Under the pieces are notes generated by a model, which was not told where the DNA came from, did not search any database, and was given only the letters and a program-made list of their open reading frames with translations. A DNA stretch of 64,000 nucleotides from Verrucomicrobiota bacterium (GTDB lineage: Bacteria > Verrucomicrobiota > Verrucomicrobiia > Limisphaerales > UBA9464), in assembly GCA_947454705.1 (NCBI GenBank), contig CANGKZ010000012.1, positions 62,001 to 126,000 on the forward strand, written 5' to 3'. Below, one piece after another: positions 17,153 through 26,037 of this stretch; position 1 is the first letter of the stretch, and the number at the start of each line of letters is the position of its first letter. The position numbers were made by a program, and so were the translations under genes.

Positions 17153-18415
17153 CTACTTCGATCCAATGCACCAAAGATGGGACGTGTTGCGGATGAGGAT
17201 CCGTCCATTGGCGGCCGCCATGGAGGCCTGGAGTTTCTCGCCGATTGGATTCGTGGCCAGCACTTCGAACTTGGGTCCGGCACGCAACACCGTGGTCACG
17301 CCTTCATCGGAGAGGAAATACAGGCGTCCATCGGCGGCGATGGGTGAGGCCGAGAAATTTCCACCCACGCGCTCCTGCCACACGATTGCTCCGGTGTCGG
17401 CGGCGAAGCACGACGCAATCCCACCGTCGGTGATCGCGTACAGATACGGTTTCACGAAGAGCATCGAAGGCACCTTGGGGATGCCCTTTCGCTGTTCCCA
17501 CACGAGGTTGGATTCCTTGAGATCCCCGCGCGCGCCGATGCGGAATGCCTTGATGGTTTCCTTGCCGCCCCAGCCGCCCGAGGTGAAGGCGAGTCCGTCG
17601 CCAACGATGGTGGAGGGAACCTTGCCTTCGCCGAGGACCTCGCTGGACCACAGGCGCTCGCCGGTCTTGAGATCGAATCCCTGCACGACATCGCCCGCTT
17701 CGCTCACCACCTGGGTTTTTCCGTGATCGGTGAACAGGGTGGGGACGCCATGGGAAATCCGGGAAAGGCCGCGCCCGGTTTTCCAGAGGAGCTTGCCCGT
17801 CGCGGCATCGAGGGCGAGGACGTAGGATTTATCCCAGGGTTTTTGCCACCCGATCTTTTTGTCCTCCCCGTCGCTGCTGCCGTCGCGCGCCATCACCAGG
17901 ATTCCATCGTGAAGGATCGCGGAAGTGCCGAGGCCGTGCTGGCTGTAGAAGGGGAAATCCCGGTTGGTCCAAACGATCTTTCCCGAGAAATCCAGCGCAG
18001 CGAAACTGCCGTCGCCGAAGCACGCGTAGACCCGTTTGCCGTCGGTGGAAGGGGTGGGGGTGGCGTAGGAATTGCGGCCCTCCTTGCGCCGCGGCGTCTG
18101 CTTGAACACCTCCTTGTCCCACACGATCCGTCCATCCTTGGCATTCAACGCCAGCACCCGGCACGACTCGCCATTCTCGGTCGCTGTGGTGAGGAACACG
18201 CGGTCCTTCCATACGATGGGCGACGACCAGCTTTCACCGGGAATCGAGGCCTTCCACAGCACGTTGCTGGTGGAATTCCAGGCCAGCGGAAGTCCGCGTT
18301 CGCTGGAAACTCCCTGATGATCCGGCCCACGGAACTGCGGCCAATTCGCGGCGAGCACCGTGGAAGCGGCGAAAATCGCGGCGGAAAACAGCGGAAGGAA
18401 TCGTGAGGGAGACAT
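17153..18415 (-). CDS. Secreted PQQ-type beta-propeller protein
   Basis: This 420-residue protein has a signal peptide (about 1-23, ending in VLAANWPQFRG). Successive blades carry the PQQ-like repeats ALNAKDGRIVWDKEV, ALDAATGKLLWKT and CFAADTGAIVWQE. The NWPQFRGPDHQGVS start is typical of PVC outer-membrane-assembly-like or PQQ-binding-like propellers. No clear catalytic residue can be seen, so it may be structural or an oxidoreductase. A second protein of the same type lies at 26038-27279. An in-frame upstream extension runs into a repeat and is rejected. Confidence 0.87.
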   Translation of the reverse strand: MSPSRFLPLFSAAIFAASTVLAANWPQFRGPDHQGVSSERGLPLAWNSTSNVLWKASIPGESWSSPIVWKDRVFLTTATENGESCRVLALNAKDGRIVWDKEVFKQTPRRKEGRNSYATPTPSTDGKRVYACFGDGSFAALDFSGKIVWTNRDFPFYSQHGLGTSAILHDGILVMARDGSSDGEDKKIGWQKPWDKSYVLALDAATGKLLWKTGRGLSRISHGVPTLFTDHGKTQVVSEAGDVVQGFDLKTGERLWSSEVLGEGKVPSTIVGDGLAFTSGGWGGKETIKAFRIGARGDLKESNLVWEQRKGIPKVPSMLFVKPYLYAITDGGIASCFAADTGAIVWQERVGGNFSASPIAADGRLYFLSDEGVTTVLRAGPKFEVLATNPIGEKLQASMAAANGRILIRNTSHLWCIGSK

Positions 18416-18494
18416 GGCGTTGAATGGCGTGGGTGCGGGAATCGGGAGGACTGTATCGAAGCCCGAATCCAATTTCAGCCGGGAAATGGGAGTG

Positions 18495-18773
18495 GTTGAA
18501 AAGTTGAAGAGTTGAAGAGTTGAAGCGAGGAGCCGCGGGTTGTTCACGCGTTCGGAGTACAGCGTTTACGCGGCTCTGCTGCTGGACAAGGAATCCAGCC
18601 GAGGGGTGAAAATCGCCCCTCGAATCGATTCCCGTGCGCCTCCCCGAACCGTCTGAAGACGGGACTCCAAACGAATGAGAAAACGCTCGTGGTAGCGTCG
18701 ACCTCCCCTTCAACGCTTCAACTTTTTAACCCTTCAACTGCCGCTTCTAGGTTCAACTTTTCAACCCTTCAAC
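18495..18773. repeat. Composite repeat bounded by TTGAAG octamers, copy 1
   Basis: Four tandem GTTGAARA units at the left (18495-18526) face CTTCAAC units at the right (18710-18773). Inside are GGAGTACAGCGTTTACGCGG (18553), the hairpin CGAGGGG/CCCCTCG (18600-18622), and CCGTC-TGAA-GACGG followed by GACTCCAAA (18649-18671). The same order recurs at 44920-45165. It fills most of the gap between a propeller gene and the 1007-residue protein; nothing coding is seen. Confidence 0.7.
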
Positions 18774-18821
18774 CACCCCCGAGACTTGCCCCGCACCCGC
18801 GTTCTGGTGTTCGGTTAACCC

Positions 18822-21800
18822 ATGTTCCCGCTCCCGCGGCTGCGCCGCTCCTCCGGAACCCTGCTGACGCTGGCCTTGATGGGCCTGGGGCAGGGAAGTC
18901 TTCGTGCCGAACTTTCGTGGATCTGGGCCCAGGGCCCGGGCAGTGATTCCGCTGCGGTGATCCGACGCTCCTTCGAAGTGCCCGCAGGCCTCCGTGAGGC
19001 CACGCTGGTGCTCACCTGCGACAACGGCGCCACCACCTTCCTCGACGGCCAGGCCGTTCTCACCAACGCCGATTGGAACCAACCGTCGAAGGTGGACCTC
19101 ACCCGCAAACTCAAACCCGGCAAGCACGAGCTCCGCGCGGAATGCCGGAATGAAGGCGGTGCCTCAGGTTTGGTCGCCCGCCTCACGTTCAAGACCAGCG
19201 ATGGCAAGATCACCACCATCGAGACCGATGCGTCCTGGCAGGCCACCGTTCCCGGCAGCACGGAATGGAAGCCCGCCAAGGTGCTCGCCCGCTATGGCGA
19301 TCAGCCCTGGGGTAAGGCTCTCGAAAACCCCGGCGCCGGCAGCGCCTCCGCCGTGGCTTCGGTCGAATCCATCCAGGTCCGACCCGGATTCAAGGTGGAA
19401 CTCATTCACCAGGTTCCCAAGTCCAAGCAGGGGTCGTGGGTCAGCATGACCGTCGATCCCAAGGGACGCCTCATTGCCTGCGATCAGGGCGGCTCGTTGT
19501 ATCGGCTTACCCTGAACAAGCCGGGTTCCAAGGAAGCAGCCTCGGTGGAGAAGCTCACCAATTCGGTCGGTGGCGCCCACGGATTGCTCTGCGCCTTCGA
19601 CAGCCTGTACGTGATGGTGAACGAGCAGGGCGGACGCCAGGGGCTCTGGCGGCTGCGCGACACCAACGGTGACGACCAGTACGACGAGGAGAAGTTGCTG
19701 CGTCGCATCGAAGGCGGCGGCGAACACGGTCCGCACGGCATCGTGCTCGCTCCCGACGGTAAGTCGCTCTACATCGCCTGCGGCAATCACACCCAGCTTC
19801 CCAAGCCGCTCGAATTGTCCCGCGCCCCGCGCGCGTGGAATGAGGACCAAATCGTCACCCGACTCTGGGACGCCAACGGCCACGCCCGCGGCATTCTCGC
19901 CCCCGGCGGATACATTTGTAAGGTGGATCCGGAGGGAAAGACCTTTGAACTGTTCAGCCACGGGTACCGAAATGAGTACGACTTCGCCTTCAACGCCCTG
20001 GGCGACATCATCACCTACGACTCCGACATGGAATGGGACGCGGGCATGCCGTGGTACCGCCCCACGCGCATTTGCCTCGCCACCAGCGGCAGCGATCTCG
20101 GCTGGCGCTCCGGCGCGGGCAAGTGGCCGAGCTATTATCCCGACAGCCTCCCGGCTTTGGTGGATATCGGCCCCGGCAGTCCCACCGGCGTGATCTCCGG
20201 TCAGGGCGCGAAATTCCCCGCGAAGTATCAGAACGCGATTTTCGCCAACGACTGGACCTACGGCACCATGTACGCCATCCACCTCGTTCCGGACGGTGGC
20301 GGCTACAAGGCGGAGAAGGAGGAGTTCATCAGTGGACGTCCGCTTCCGTTGACCGACCTCGTGATTCATCCCAAGGACGGCGCGATGTATTTCGCCATCG
20401 GTGGACGCGGAACGGAATCGGCGGTTTATCGTGTGACCTATGTGGGACGTGAGAGCACCGCAGCCGTGGCAGCGGCCAAGCCGAACGCGGGGCATCAGCT
20501 CCGACGCGAGCTCGAGAAGCTCCACCTCGAAGGCACCGGCCCTGAAGCCATCGACAAGGCCTGGCCGCATCTGGCGAATCCCGACCGTTGGATCCGCTAC
20601 GCCGCGCGCGTGGCCATCGAGCGTCAACCCGTGGGTGCGTGGTCCAATCGCGTCTTCAGCGAGACCCGCCCCTGGGCCGCCATTGAAGGCGCCGTCGCCC
20701 TCGCGCGCATGGGCAAGCCCGAGCATCGCGACCGTCTCCTCGAGTTCCTCAATCGCCTCGATCTGAACCCGCTCGACGAAGCGGCACGCCTCGCCGCGAT
20801 TCGTGCGTATCAGTTGACGCTCATCCGCCAGGGCAATCCCGAGGGCGCGATCCGCACAGCGACCATTGCGCGTCTCGACGCGATGTATCCCGCGAAGAGC
20901 CGCTCGATGAACCGCGAACTCGCGGGAACGCTGATCCACATTGGTGCCCCGGGCGTGGTTGCCAAGACCGTGCCGTTGATGCTCACCGCCAACGACGCCG
21001 ATCTGAAGTACGCCAGCGACGCCTTGTTGGAGCGCAACCGCGGATACGCCGGTGCCTTTTCGGATGCCGCCGCGAGCCGTCCGAATCAGGAACAGATCGC
21101 CTTTGCCTATCTGCTCCGCGAAGCGAAGACGGGATGGACCCCGGCGTTGCGGAAATCGTTCTTCGCCTGGTTCCCGCGCACTGCACCCTGGCATGGCGGC
21201 AACAGCTTCCGCGGCTTCCTGGAGAATATTCGCAAGGACGCTCTCGCCACCGTGGAAGATCCCACCGAGCGCGCTGCGTTGGAAAAGCTCTCCACGCTGA
21301 AGGTTTCGGGAGCCAACACCCAGTTCGCCGCGCCGAAGGGCCCGGGCCGTTCGTATTCCGTGGATCAGGCACTCGCCGTGGCGGCCAAGGGCGTGAAGGG
21401 ACGCGATTTCGAAAACGGTCGCGCCATGTTTAACTCGGTCGGATGCGCCTCCTGCCATCGATTCAACGGCACCGGCGGCAGCGTTGGACCCGACCTCACC
21501 GGTGTGGCCTCGCGCTACACGATGCGCGACCTGTTGGAGAACATCATCGAGCCCTCGAAGGTGATTTCGGACCAGTACGGATCCGAGGAAGTGCAGCTCG
21601 CCGATGGTTCCACGCTGGTGGGACGCGCGTATGTGGACGGCGGCAAACTGGTGGTCACTGCGGATCCTCGGAACCCGGATGAATCCACGTCGGTCGCGCT
21701 CGACCAGGTGAAATCGCGCAAGCCCTATCCGGTCTCGCTGATGCCGGAAGGCCTGATCAACTCGATGAACTCCGAAGAATTGCTGAACCTGATCGGGTAT

Positions 21801-21845
21801 CTGCAATCGGGCGGGAATCCCCAGCACGCCGTCTTCGCGAAGTAA
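18822..21845 (+). CDS. PVC-type propeller / HEAT / cytochrome c (CxxCH) protein
   Basis: This 1007-residue secreted protein has a signal peptide at 1-29, a beta-sandwich about 30-165, then a sugar-dehydrogenase-like beta-propeller (about 185-545) with EHGPHGIVLAPDGKSLYIA and YRNEYDFAFNALGDI. HEAT-like helical repeats follow (about 560-830), and a C-terminal cytochrome c domain has Cys875, Cys878, His879 (CASCH) and MPEGL as possible Met ligand. The family (PVC-type heme-binding CxxCH proteins) is expanded in Planctomycetes and Verrucomicrobia and is thought to oxidise sugars or polyols in the periplasm, but substrates are unproven. Followed by a terminator at 21873. Confidence 0.9.
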   Translation: MFPLPRLRRSSGTLLTLALMGLGQGSLRAELSWIWAQGPGSDSAAVIRRSFEVPAGLREATLVLTCDNGATTFLDGQAVLTNADWNQPSKVDLTRKLKPGKHELRAECRNEGGASGLVARLTFKTSDGKITTIETDASWQATVPGSTEWKPAKVLARYGDQPWGKALENPGAGSASAVASVESIQVRPGFKVELIHQVPKSKQGSWVSMTVDPKGRLIACDQGGSLYRLTLNKPGSKEAASVEKLTNSVGGAHGLLCAFDSLYVMVNEQGGRQGLWRLRDTNGDDQYDEEKLLRRIEGGGEHGPHGIVLAPDGKSLYIACGNHTQLPKPLELSRAPRAWNEDQIVTRLWDANGHARGILAPGGYICKVDPEGKTFELFSHGYRNEYDFAFNALGDIITYDSDMEWDAGMPWYRPTRICLATSGSDLGWRSGAGKWPSYYPDSLPALVDIGPGSPTGVISGQGAKFPAKYQNAIFANDWTYGTMYAIHLVPDGGGYKAEKEEFISGRPLPLTDLVIHPKDGAMYFAIGGRGTESAVYRVTYVGRESTAAVAAAKPNAGHQLRRELEKLHLEGTGPEAIDKAWPHLANPDRWIRYAARVAIERQPVGAWSNRVFSETRPWAAIEGAVALARMGKPEHRDRLLEFLNRLDLNPLDEAARLAAIRAYQLTLIRQGNPEGAIRTATIARLDAMYPAKSRSMNRELAGTLIHIGAPGVVAKTVPLMLTANDADLKYASDALLERNRGYAGAFSDAAASRPNQEQIAFAYLLREAKTGWTPALRKSFFAWFPRTAPWHGGNSFRGFLENIRKDALATVEDPTERAALEKLSTLKVSGANTQFAAPKGPGRSYSVDQALAVAAKGVKGRDFENGRAMFNSVGCASCHRFNGTGGSVGPDLTGVASRYTMRDLLENIIEPSKVISDQYGSEEVQLADGSTLVGRAYVDGGKLVVTADPRNPDESTSVALDQVKSRKPYPVSLMPEGLINSMNSEELLNLIGYLQSGGNPQHAVFAK

Positions 21846-21872
21846 TCGAATCCGAGATCAAAAACGATTCAA

Positions 21873-21906
21873 CCGCCGGTGCTGTTCCGCAGCGCCGGCG
21901 GTTTTT
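21873..21906 (+). terminator. Intrinsic terminator after the 1007-residue protein
   Basis: CCGCCGGTGCT (21873-21883) pairs with AGCGCCGGCGG (21891-21901) with one G-T pair and a 7-base loop, followed by five T. It lies 27 bases after the stop. Confidence 0.88.
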
Positions 21907-21998
21907 GTTTGGATTCGGATCACGGGGAAGATGGGGATCGATGGGGCGATGCTAGATGCCGGATCCTGGATGCTGGATTTGGAGAGGCGCGGATCGAT

Positions 21999-22071
21999 TT
22001 TGGAGTGCGGTGGCAGAGCGCAGCGTCGACACCGCTTTTGAAACCGGATGGAAAAAGAAAACGACCGGTAA
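21999..22071 (+). repeat. Dispersed hairpin repeat, copy R2
   Basis: The 40-base hairpin core (21999-22038) starts TTTGGAGTGCGGTGG and ends GACACCGCTTT. About 25 bases later comes the conserved GACCGGTAA block. Opposite orientation to R1. Confidence 0.78.
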
Positions 22072-22091
22072 CCAACGGTCTCGTGCACGGA

Positions 22092-22241
22092 TTTCACACG
22101 TCCGGCCCAATCGGAGTGCGTGCCCGATTTGAAGCCCGGCTGATCCGCCTCGTTCCCTCGGCGGCTACGAAAACAAAGACGCGGAGTTCCGCGCCATTTG
22201 CCTTTTTCCTTTTAACTTTTGCCTTGGGCGCGGCCGCGCCT
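22092..22241 (+). repeat. 150-bp direct repeat, left copy
   Basis: Starts TTCACACGTCCGGCCCAATC and continues to GCCTTGGGCGC. It is nearly the same as 22381-22529, about 290 bases downstream. It contains no gene and holds short palindromes such as CCTCGGCGGC. Confidence 0.72.
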
Positions 22242-22380
22242 TGCGGCCCCGGGTTCCGCGTAGCCGCCGCCGGGAGAATGCGGATCACCCCAAGCCTGAA
22301 AGAGTTCGTCGCTAAATTGGGCGCGCGGGATGGGAGAATGAGGACTCCAGACGGCGAGAAAAACTGCCCGGGGTTTTGGT

Positions 22381-22529
22381 ATTCACACGTCCGGCCCAAT
22401 CGGAGTGCGTGGCTGATTTGAAGCCCGGCTGATCCGCCTCGTTCCCTCGGCGGCTACGAAGACAGGGTGGCGGAGTTCCGCGCCATTTGCCTTTCGTCTT
22501 TTAACTTTTGCCTTGGACGCTGCCGCGCC
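22381..22529 (+). repeat. 150-bp direct repeat, right copy
   Basis: This is a second copy of the 22092-22241 sequence with few changes. It ends within about 7 bases of the 3' end of smpB. The 140 bases between the copies show no homology by eye. The whole 21907-22535 stretch has no credible gene. Confidence 0.72.
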
Positions 22530-22535
22530 TCGCGC

Positions 22536-22991
22536 TCAGCGGCCCTTCGCCCGGTGCATCAGGGCCTGCTTCATCTCGCGCTCGGAGTCGCGGCGCTTCA
22601 TGTCTTCGCGGCGATCGTGCGCTCCCTTGCCCTCGCCGACGGCGAGCTGGATTTTGACCCGGCCGGTCTTCCAGTAGAGGGATAGGGGAACGATGGTGTT
22701 GCCCTTCACCTTGCCCAGCTCCGCCAGCTTGCGGATCTCGGCCTTGTGCAGGAGCAGCTTCCGCGGCGCCACCGGACGGTGGTTGTTGATGTTGCCGTGG
22801 CTGTACTCGTCGATCTGCATGTTATGCAGCCAGACTTCGCCCTTTTCCACCCGGGCAAAGGCATCGGAGATCTGTCCCTTGCCGGCGCGCAGCGACTTCA
22901 CCTCGGTGCCATGCAGCACGATGCCGGCCTCGTAGGTCTCCAGGATCGTGTAGTCCCGACGCGCCTTCGAATTGTTGATGGGATCAGCCAT
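22536..22991 (-). CDS. smpB: SsrA-binding protein SmpB
   Basis: SmpB binds tmRNA and brings it to stalled ribosomes for rescue. The protein has 151 residues, with the conserved GTEVKSLR, RPRKLLLHKAEI-like segment (here RPVAPRKLLLHKAEIRKL) and VVPLSLYWKTGRVKIQLA, and a basic C-terminal tail that contacts the decoding centre. No tmRNA gene (ssrA) was recognised nearby, so it probably lies elsewhere. Its length and domain order are standard. Confidence 0.95.
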   Translation of the reverse strand: MADPINNSKARRDYTILETYEAGIVLHGTEVKSLRAGKGQISDAFARVEKGEVWLHNMQIDEYSHGNINNHRPVAPRKLLLHKAEIRKLAELGKVKGNTIVPLSLYWKTGRVKIQLAVGEGKGAHDRREDMKRRDSEREMKQALMHRAKGR

Positions 22992-23139
22992 GCCTCAAGG
23001 GAGTGTTCAACCTAAACCAGGAAGGTCAAACCGCAGTTGGACGCGAAGGTTCGCACTGCGGCGGGGACTGCCGAGGACCGGGGGAAGAATGGATTCATCT
23101 GGGTTCATCGGGGATTCAGCGGAGCGAGGGCCGGAGACG

Positions 23140-23168
23140 AAAAAGCCGGAGAGCGTGAGCCCTCCGGC
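23140..23168 (-). terminator. Intrinsic terminator of rpoZ
   Basis: On the minus strand GCCGGAG and CTCCGGC form a 7-bp stem with a 10-base loop, followed by five T (A 23140-23144 on the plus strand). It lies about 35 bases after the rpoZ stop. Confidence 0.85.
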
Positions 23169-23201
23169 GTTTCAAATTCAAATTCGAATCCGACAGCCGG
23201 A

Positions 23202-23501
23202 TCAGGCGGCAGCGGCGGGAGCCGGAGCAGCGGCCGGAGCGCGCTTGGCCCGCTTGCGGGGGGGCGGGGCGACTTCCGCCACAGCGGCTTCTTCCACGAT
23301 CAGTTCATAACCGATCTTGTCCTCGATCACTTCGAGGAGAGCGATGTCGGCAGCGCCCATGCCAGGGGTGACTTCCACCAAAGGACGGCTGGATCCACCC
23401 GAACCACTGTTGAGCTGGCGGACACGCCGGGAAATCACGTTAACCAGGATGTGCTGGTTTCCGATCTTCTCGAGGGCTCGCTTGGTAAGTTCAATATTCA
23501 T
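23202..23501 (-). CDS. rpoZ: RNA polymerase omega subunit
   Basis: This 99-residue protein starts MNIELTKRALEKIGNQHILVNVISRRVRQLN, followed by a GMGAADIALLEVIEDKIGYE segment, matching the omega-type core of Verrucomicrobia. The C-terminal AAVAEVAPPPRKRAKR tail is Ala/Pro-rich. Omega helps assemble and stabilise the beta' subunit. A terminator follows. The DUF4149 gene begins on the other strand 176 bases upstream, so the region between is divergent. Confidence 0.88.
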   Translation of the reverse strand: MNIELTKRALEKIGNQHILVNVISRRVRQLNSGSGGSSRPLVEVTPGMGAADIALLEVIEDKIGYELIVEEAAVAEVAPPPRKRAKRAPAAAPAPAAAA

Positions 23502-23677
23502 CTGGACAACAACAATTCGCCAATTCGCAACGAAAGAAGCGGTAAGGTAGTCGCAAGAATCCTTGGAGCAATAGAATTTTCGGAAGGGTTGGGCCTCGGT
23601 TGGAATCGTCTCCCAGTCCGCAGTCCCCGGGGCCCGAGGCTCTTGCGATTGCCCCGCGCCGGCCTAGGGTGGGGCGA

Positions 23678-24187
23678 ATGTTGTCCTGGATTCGATGGCT
23701 GGCGGCGGTGGTGGCGGGCATCTGGCTGGGTGCGGCGGTGTTTCTCACCGTCGGAGCCGGCCCCGCGTTTTTCTCCCCGGCCATGCTCGAACTGATGCCC
23801 CGCGAGACCGCCGGCCGGGCGGCGCAGTTGATCCTCAGCCGGTATTTCGTCCTGGTTCAGATCCTCGGCATTGCCGCGGCCCTGCTCCTGTTTCTGGAAT
23901 CCCGGCTTCAGCCCGCGGGAGGTTTCCGCCGACGGTGGCTGCTGCTCGTCGGGATTATCGGACTCGGGGCGTTCGTTGGGTACGGGCTCCAGCCCCGGCT
24001 GAAGGAGTTGCACCGAATTCGGTACGCTCCCGAAACCTCGGCAGAAGTCCGGGAATCGTCCCGCAAAACGTTTGGGGCGCTCCACGGCGTTTCCCAGTCG
24101 GCGAACCTGCTGATGCTGGTCGGGGTGCTGGTTCACTTCACGTGGGCGGTTCGGGGGGCGGAGGCGGAGAGGAAGTTGGAGGGGTGA
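23678..24187 (+). CDS. DUF4149-like membrane protein
   Basis: The 169-residue protein has about four hydrophobic segments (5-27, 50-67, 85-102, 143-160). The MLSWIRWLAAVVAGIWLGA start and the conserved AGP and HGVSQSANL region match DUF4149/TMEM205-like membrane proteins of unknown role. The ATG at 23678 is preferred because GGGGCGA lies just before it as a ribosome-binding site; an earlier in-frame start at 23600 adds a Pro-rich, non-hydrophobic stretch. It diverges from rpoZ. Confidence 0.78.
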   Translation: MLSWIRWLAAVVAGIWLGAAVFLTVGAGPAFFSPAMLELMPRETAGRAAQLILSRYFVLVQILGIAAALLLFLESRLQPAGGFRRRWLLLVGIIGLGAFVGYGLQPRLKELHRIRYAPETSAEVRESSRKTFGALHGVSQSANLLMLVGVLVHFTWAVRGAEAERKLEG

Positions 24188-24205
24188 AGCGGGGCTGCGT
24201 GAATG

Positions 24206-24373
24206 TGGAGTGCGGTGGCAGAGCGCAGCGTCGACACCGCTTTCGAATTCGGGTGCAGCGCAAATCCGACCGATTACCCTTCCAGCAAAGCCCCGGATTC
24301 ACACCCGAAGAGTCCCCTTATCCGGCGTGCGGACCAAAGCGGCGTGGCGCTCCGCTTCCCGCCGCACTCCAAA
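24206..24373 (+). repeat. Dispersed hairpin repeat, two-ended copy R3
   Basis: Left half 24206-24243 is the TGGAGTGCGGTGGCAGAG-type core. Right half 24336-24373 is an inverted, partly diverged version, AAAGCGGCGTGGCG...CACTCCAAA. The outer ends are inverted repeats. A GACCGATTAC block lies between. Confidence 0.75.
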
Positions 24374-24402
24374 GGGCCGCGTCATCTGGGCCGCCCACGG
24401 CG

Positions 24403-24441
24403 AAAAAAAACACCAGCGGCCCACAGGGAGCACGCTGGCGT
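24403..24441 (-). terminator. Intrinsic terminator of rsfS
   Basis: On the minus strand ACGCCAGCG and CGCTGGTGT form a 9-bp stem (one G-T) around a 14-base loop, followed by eight T. It lies 26 bases after the rsfS stop. Confidence 0.88.
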
Positions 24442-24466
24442 CGGGAAAAACAGGGTTGAAGGAAGC

Positions 24467-24853
24467 TCAGGCAGACGGAGCGTCGGCGTCGGCAGCCTTC
24501 TTCTTGGTGCGGGGACGCGCCACGCGCGGGGCGTCGCCCCAGAGGCCTTCGAGGTCGTAGCGGGCACGGACATCGGGCTTCATCAGATGCACGATCACAT
24601 CGAAAAAGTCGGCCACCACCCAGTTGGTCTGGGCGCTGCCATCGGTGTGCTGCGGCTTGATGCCGTAGTCCTTCTGCAATTGGTCGAGCACCTCGTTTTC
24701 GATGGCACGGAGGTGCGGTTCGCTGCTGCCGCTGGCGACGACAAAGAAGTCGGTCACGGTGGACAATTTGCGGACATCAAGGACCACCACGTCCTCGGCC
24801 TTCTTGTTCTCTGCGAGTTCACGGCACAACAGCGCCAGCTTCTTGGAATCCAT
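24467..24853 (-). CDS. rsfS: Ribosome silencing factor RsfS
   Basis: This 128-residue RsfS/Iojap protein binds ribosomal protein L14 and blocks subunit joining in stationary phase or starvation. The conserved AEDVVVLDVRKLSTVTDFFVVASG and GSAQTNWVVADFFDVIVHLM segments are clear. The ATG at 24853 gives the normal size; the in-frame extension to 25009 has no homology-like sequence. It ends in a charged, Lys-rich tail, and a good terminator follows. Confidence 0.95.
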   Translation of the reverse strand: MDSKKLALLCRELAENKKAEDVVVLDVRKLSTVTDFFVVASGSSEPHLRAIENEVLDQLQKDYGIKPQHTDGSAQTNWVVADFFDVIVHLMKPDVRARYDLEGLWGDAPRVARPRTKKKAADADAPSA

Positions 24854-24983
24854 CGGGCGGGGACGATGCCAGAATTCTGGGCGAATTAAAAGCCGATTGT
24901 CCGGGAAAGCGGGATCCCCCGGTTCAAGACCGGGCTTTTCCCCTCCCGGATCGCATCGGAATGCGTCGAATGGCGGCCCCGCT

Positions 24984-25976
24984 TCAGCTCTTGCCGTAAA
25001 GGCCGGCAACTTGTTCGGCGTACCCGTTGTAGGGCAGCGTGGGGACGCGATCGCCGGTGTCGATCAAGCGCTCCGAGGCCTGGGACCAGCGGGGATGCGG
25101 CACGCGGGGATTCACATTGGATTCGAAGGGATATTCGTCCGGGGCAAGGGTTTCCCAGAGGGTGGCCGGTTGTTTGGCCACGAGTTCGATGCGGACGATG
25201 CTCTTGATGCTCTTGTAGCCGTACTTCCAGGGCACCACGAGGCGCAGGGGGGCGCCGTTCTGCTTGGGCAGCGGTTTGCCGTAGATCCCGGTGGCGACCA
25301 TCACGAGGTCGTTCATGGCCTCATCGATTCGCAGCCCCTCGGTGTAGGGCCAGGGGTATTCGCGGAGACGCGCGATCCCAGGCATCTGCTCGGGCCGGAG
25401 CGCGGTGGTGAACTTCACGAACTTCGCGTCACTGGTGGGCTTCACGGCGGCGAGCAACTTGGCGAGCGGGAACCCGGTCCAGGGAACAATCATCGCCCAC
25501 GCCTCGACGCATCGGAATCGGTACACCCGCTCCTCCAGCGGGAATTGCCCGATCAATTCGCGGGCATCCACGGTCATGGGTTTTTCACACAGACCGTCGA
25601 TCCGCACGGTCCAGGGATCCGTGGTGAAGGGGCCAACCAGCCGATGGACGCGCTCCTTCGAGGTGCTGAATTCGTAGAAGTTGTTGTACTCCGCAGTAAC
25701 GGTGGCGTCTGAGAGGGTGAGCCCCTTGCCGTCGAACTTCGGATTGCGTGGTGCCGGGTACTTGCCGCCGGTGGCTCCACTGGCCGCGGCTGCGGCTGCG
25801 GCGGGCTTGGCCGGGGATGCAGTGTCGGCGGCGAAACTCATCTGCGAAGCCGCGAGCAGACCTGCACCGGCGAAACCCATTTCCTGGAGGAAGGCGCGTC
25901 GATTCCGGTACACCGATTCCGGCGTGATCTGGCTTTCGGGGATGCGCCAGCGCGGGGGGACAATGATGTTGGGCAT
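24984..25976 (-). CDS. msrP: Protein-methionine-sulfoxide reductase catalytic subunit MsrP (YedY-like)
   Basis: MsrP is a periplasmic molybdopterin enzyme that repairs oxidised methionines. The 330-residue protein has a twin-arginine signal (NRRAFLQEMGFAGAG, 25-39) and the molybdenum ligand Cys156 in YRFRCVEAW, with EYNNFYEFS and PWKYGYKSIKSIV conserved blocks. A low-complexity Ala/Gly stretch lies at 59-71. The normal heme membrane partner MsrQ is not found beside it; instead it follows a PQQ-like propeller gene by 61 bases. The start at 25976 fits the Tat signal. Confidence 0.92.
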   Translation of the reverse strand: MPNIIVPPRWRIPESQITPESVYRNRRAFLQEMGFAGAGLLAASQMSFAADTASPAKPAAAAAAASGATGGKYPAPRNPKFDGKGLTLSDATVTAEYNNFYEFSTSKERVHRLVGPFTTDPWTVRIDGLCEKPMTVDARELIGQFPLEERVYRFRCVEAWAMIVPWTGFPLAKLLAAVKPTSDAKFVKFTTALRPEQMPGIARLREYPWPYTEGLRIDEAMNDLVMVATGIYGKPLPKQNGAPLRLVVPWKYGYKSIKSIVRIELVAKQPATLWETLAPDEYPFESNVNPRVPHPRWSQASERLIDTGDRVPTLPYNGYAEQVAGLYGKS

Positions 25977-26037
25977 GACGTACGGGGTGGGATTGGACTG
26001 GTTCGGGAGCTGGATGCGGGCCGCGGGAATCGAGGAC

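Noticed and set aside
19164-21827. Long open frame on the - strand opposite the 1007-residue protein
   Set aside because: Antisense shadow with no domain match by eye; the + strand protein has a signal peptide and heme motif.
22536-23201. tmRNA (ssrA) gene near smpB
   Set aside because: No tag reading frame or tRNA-like ends were found in the flanking sequence.
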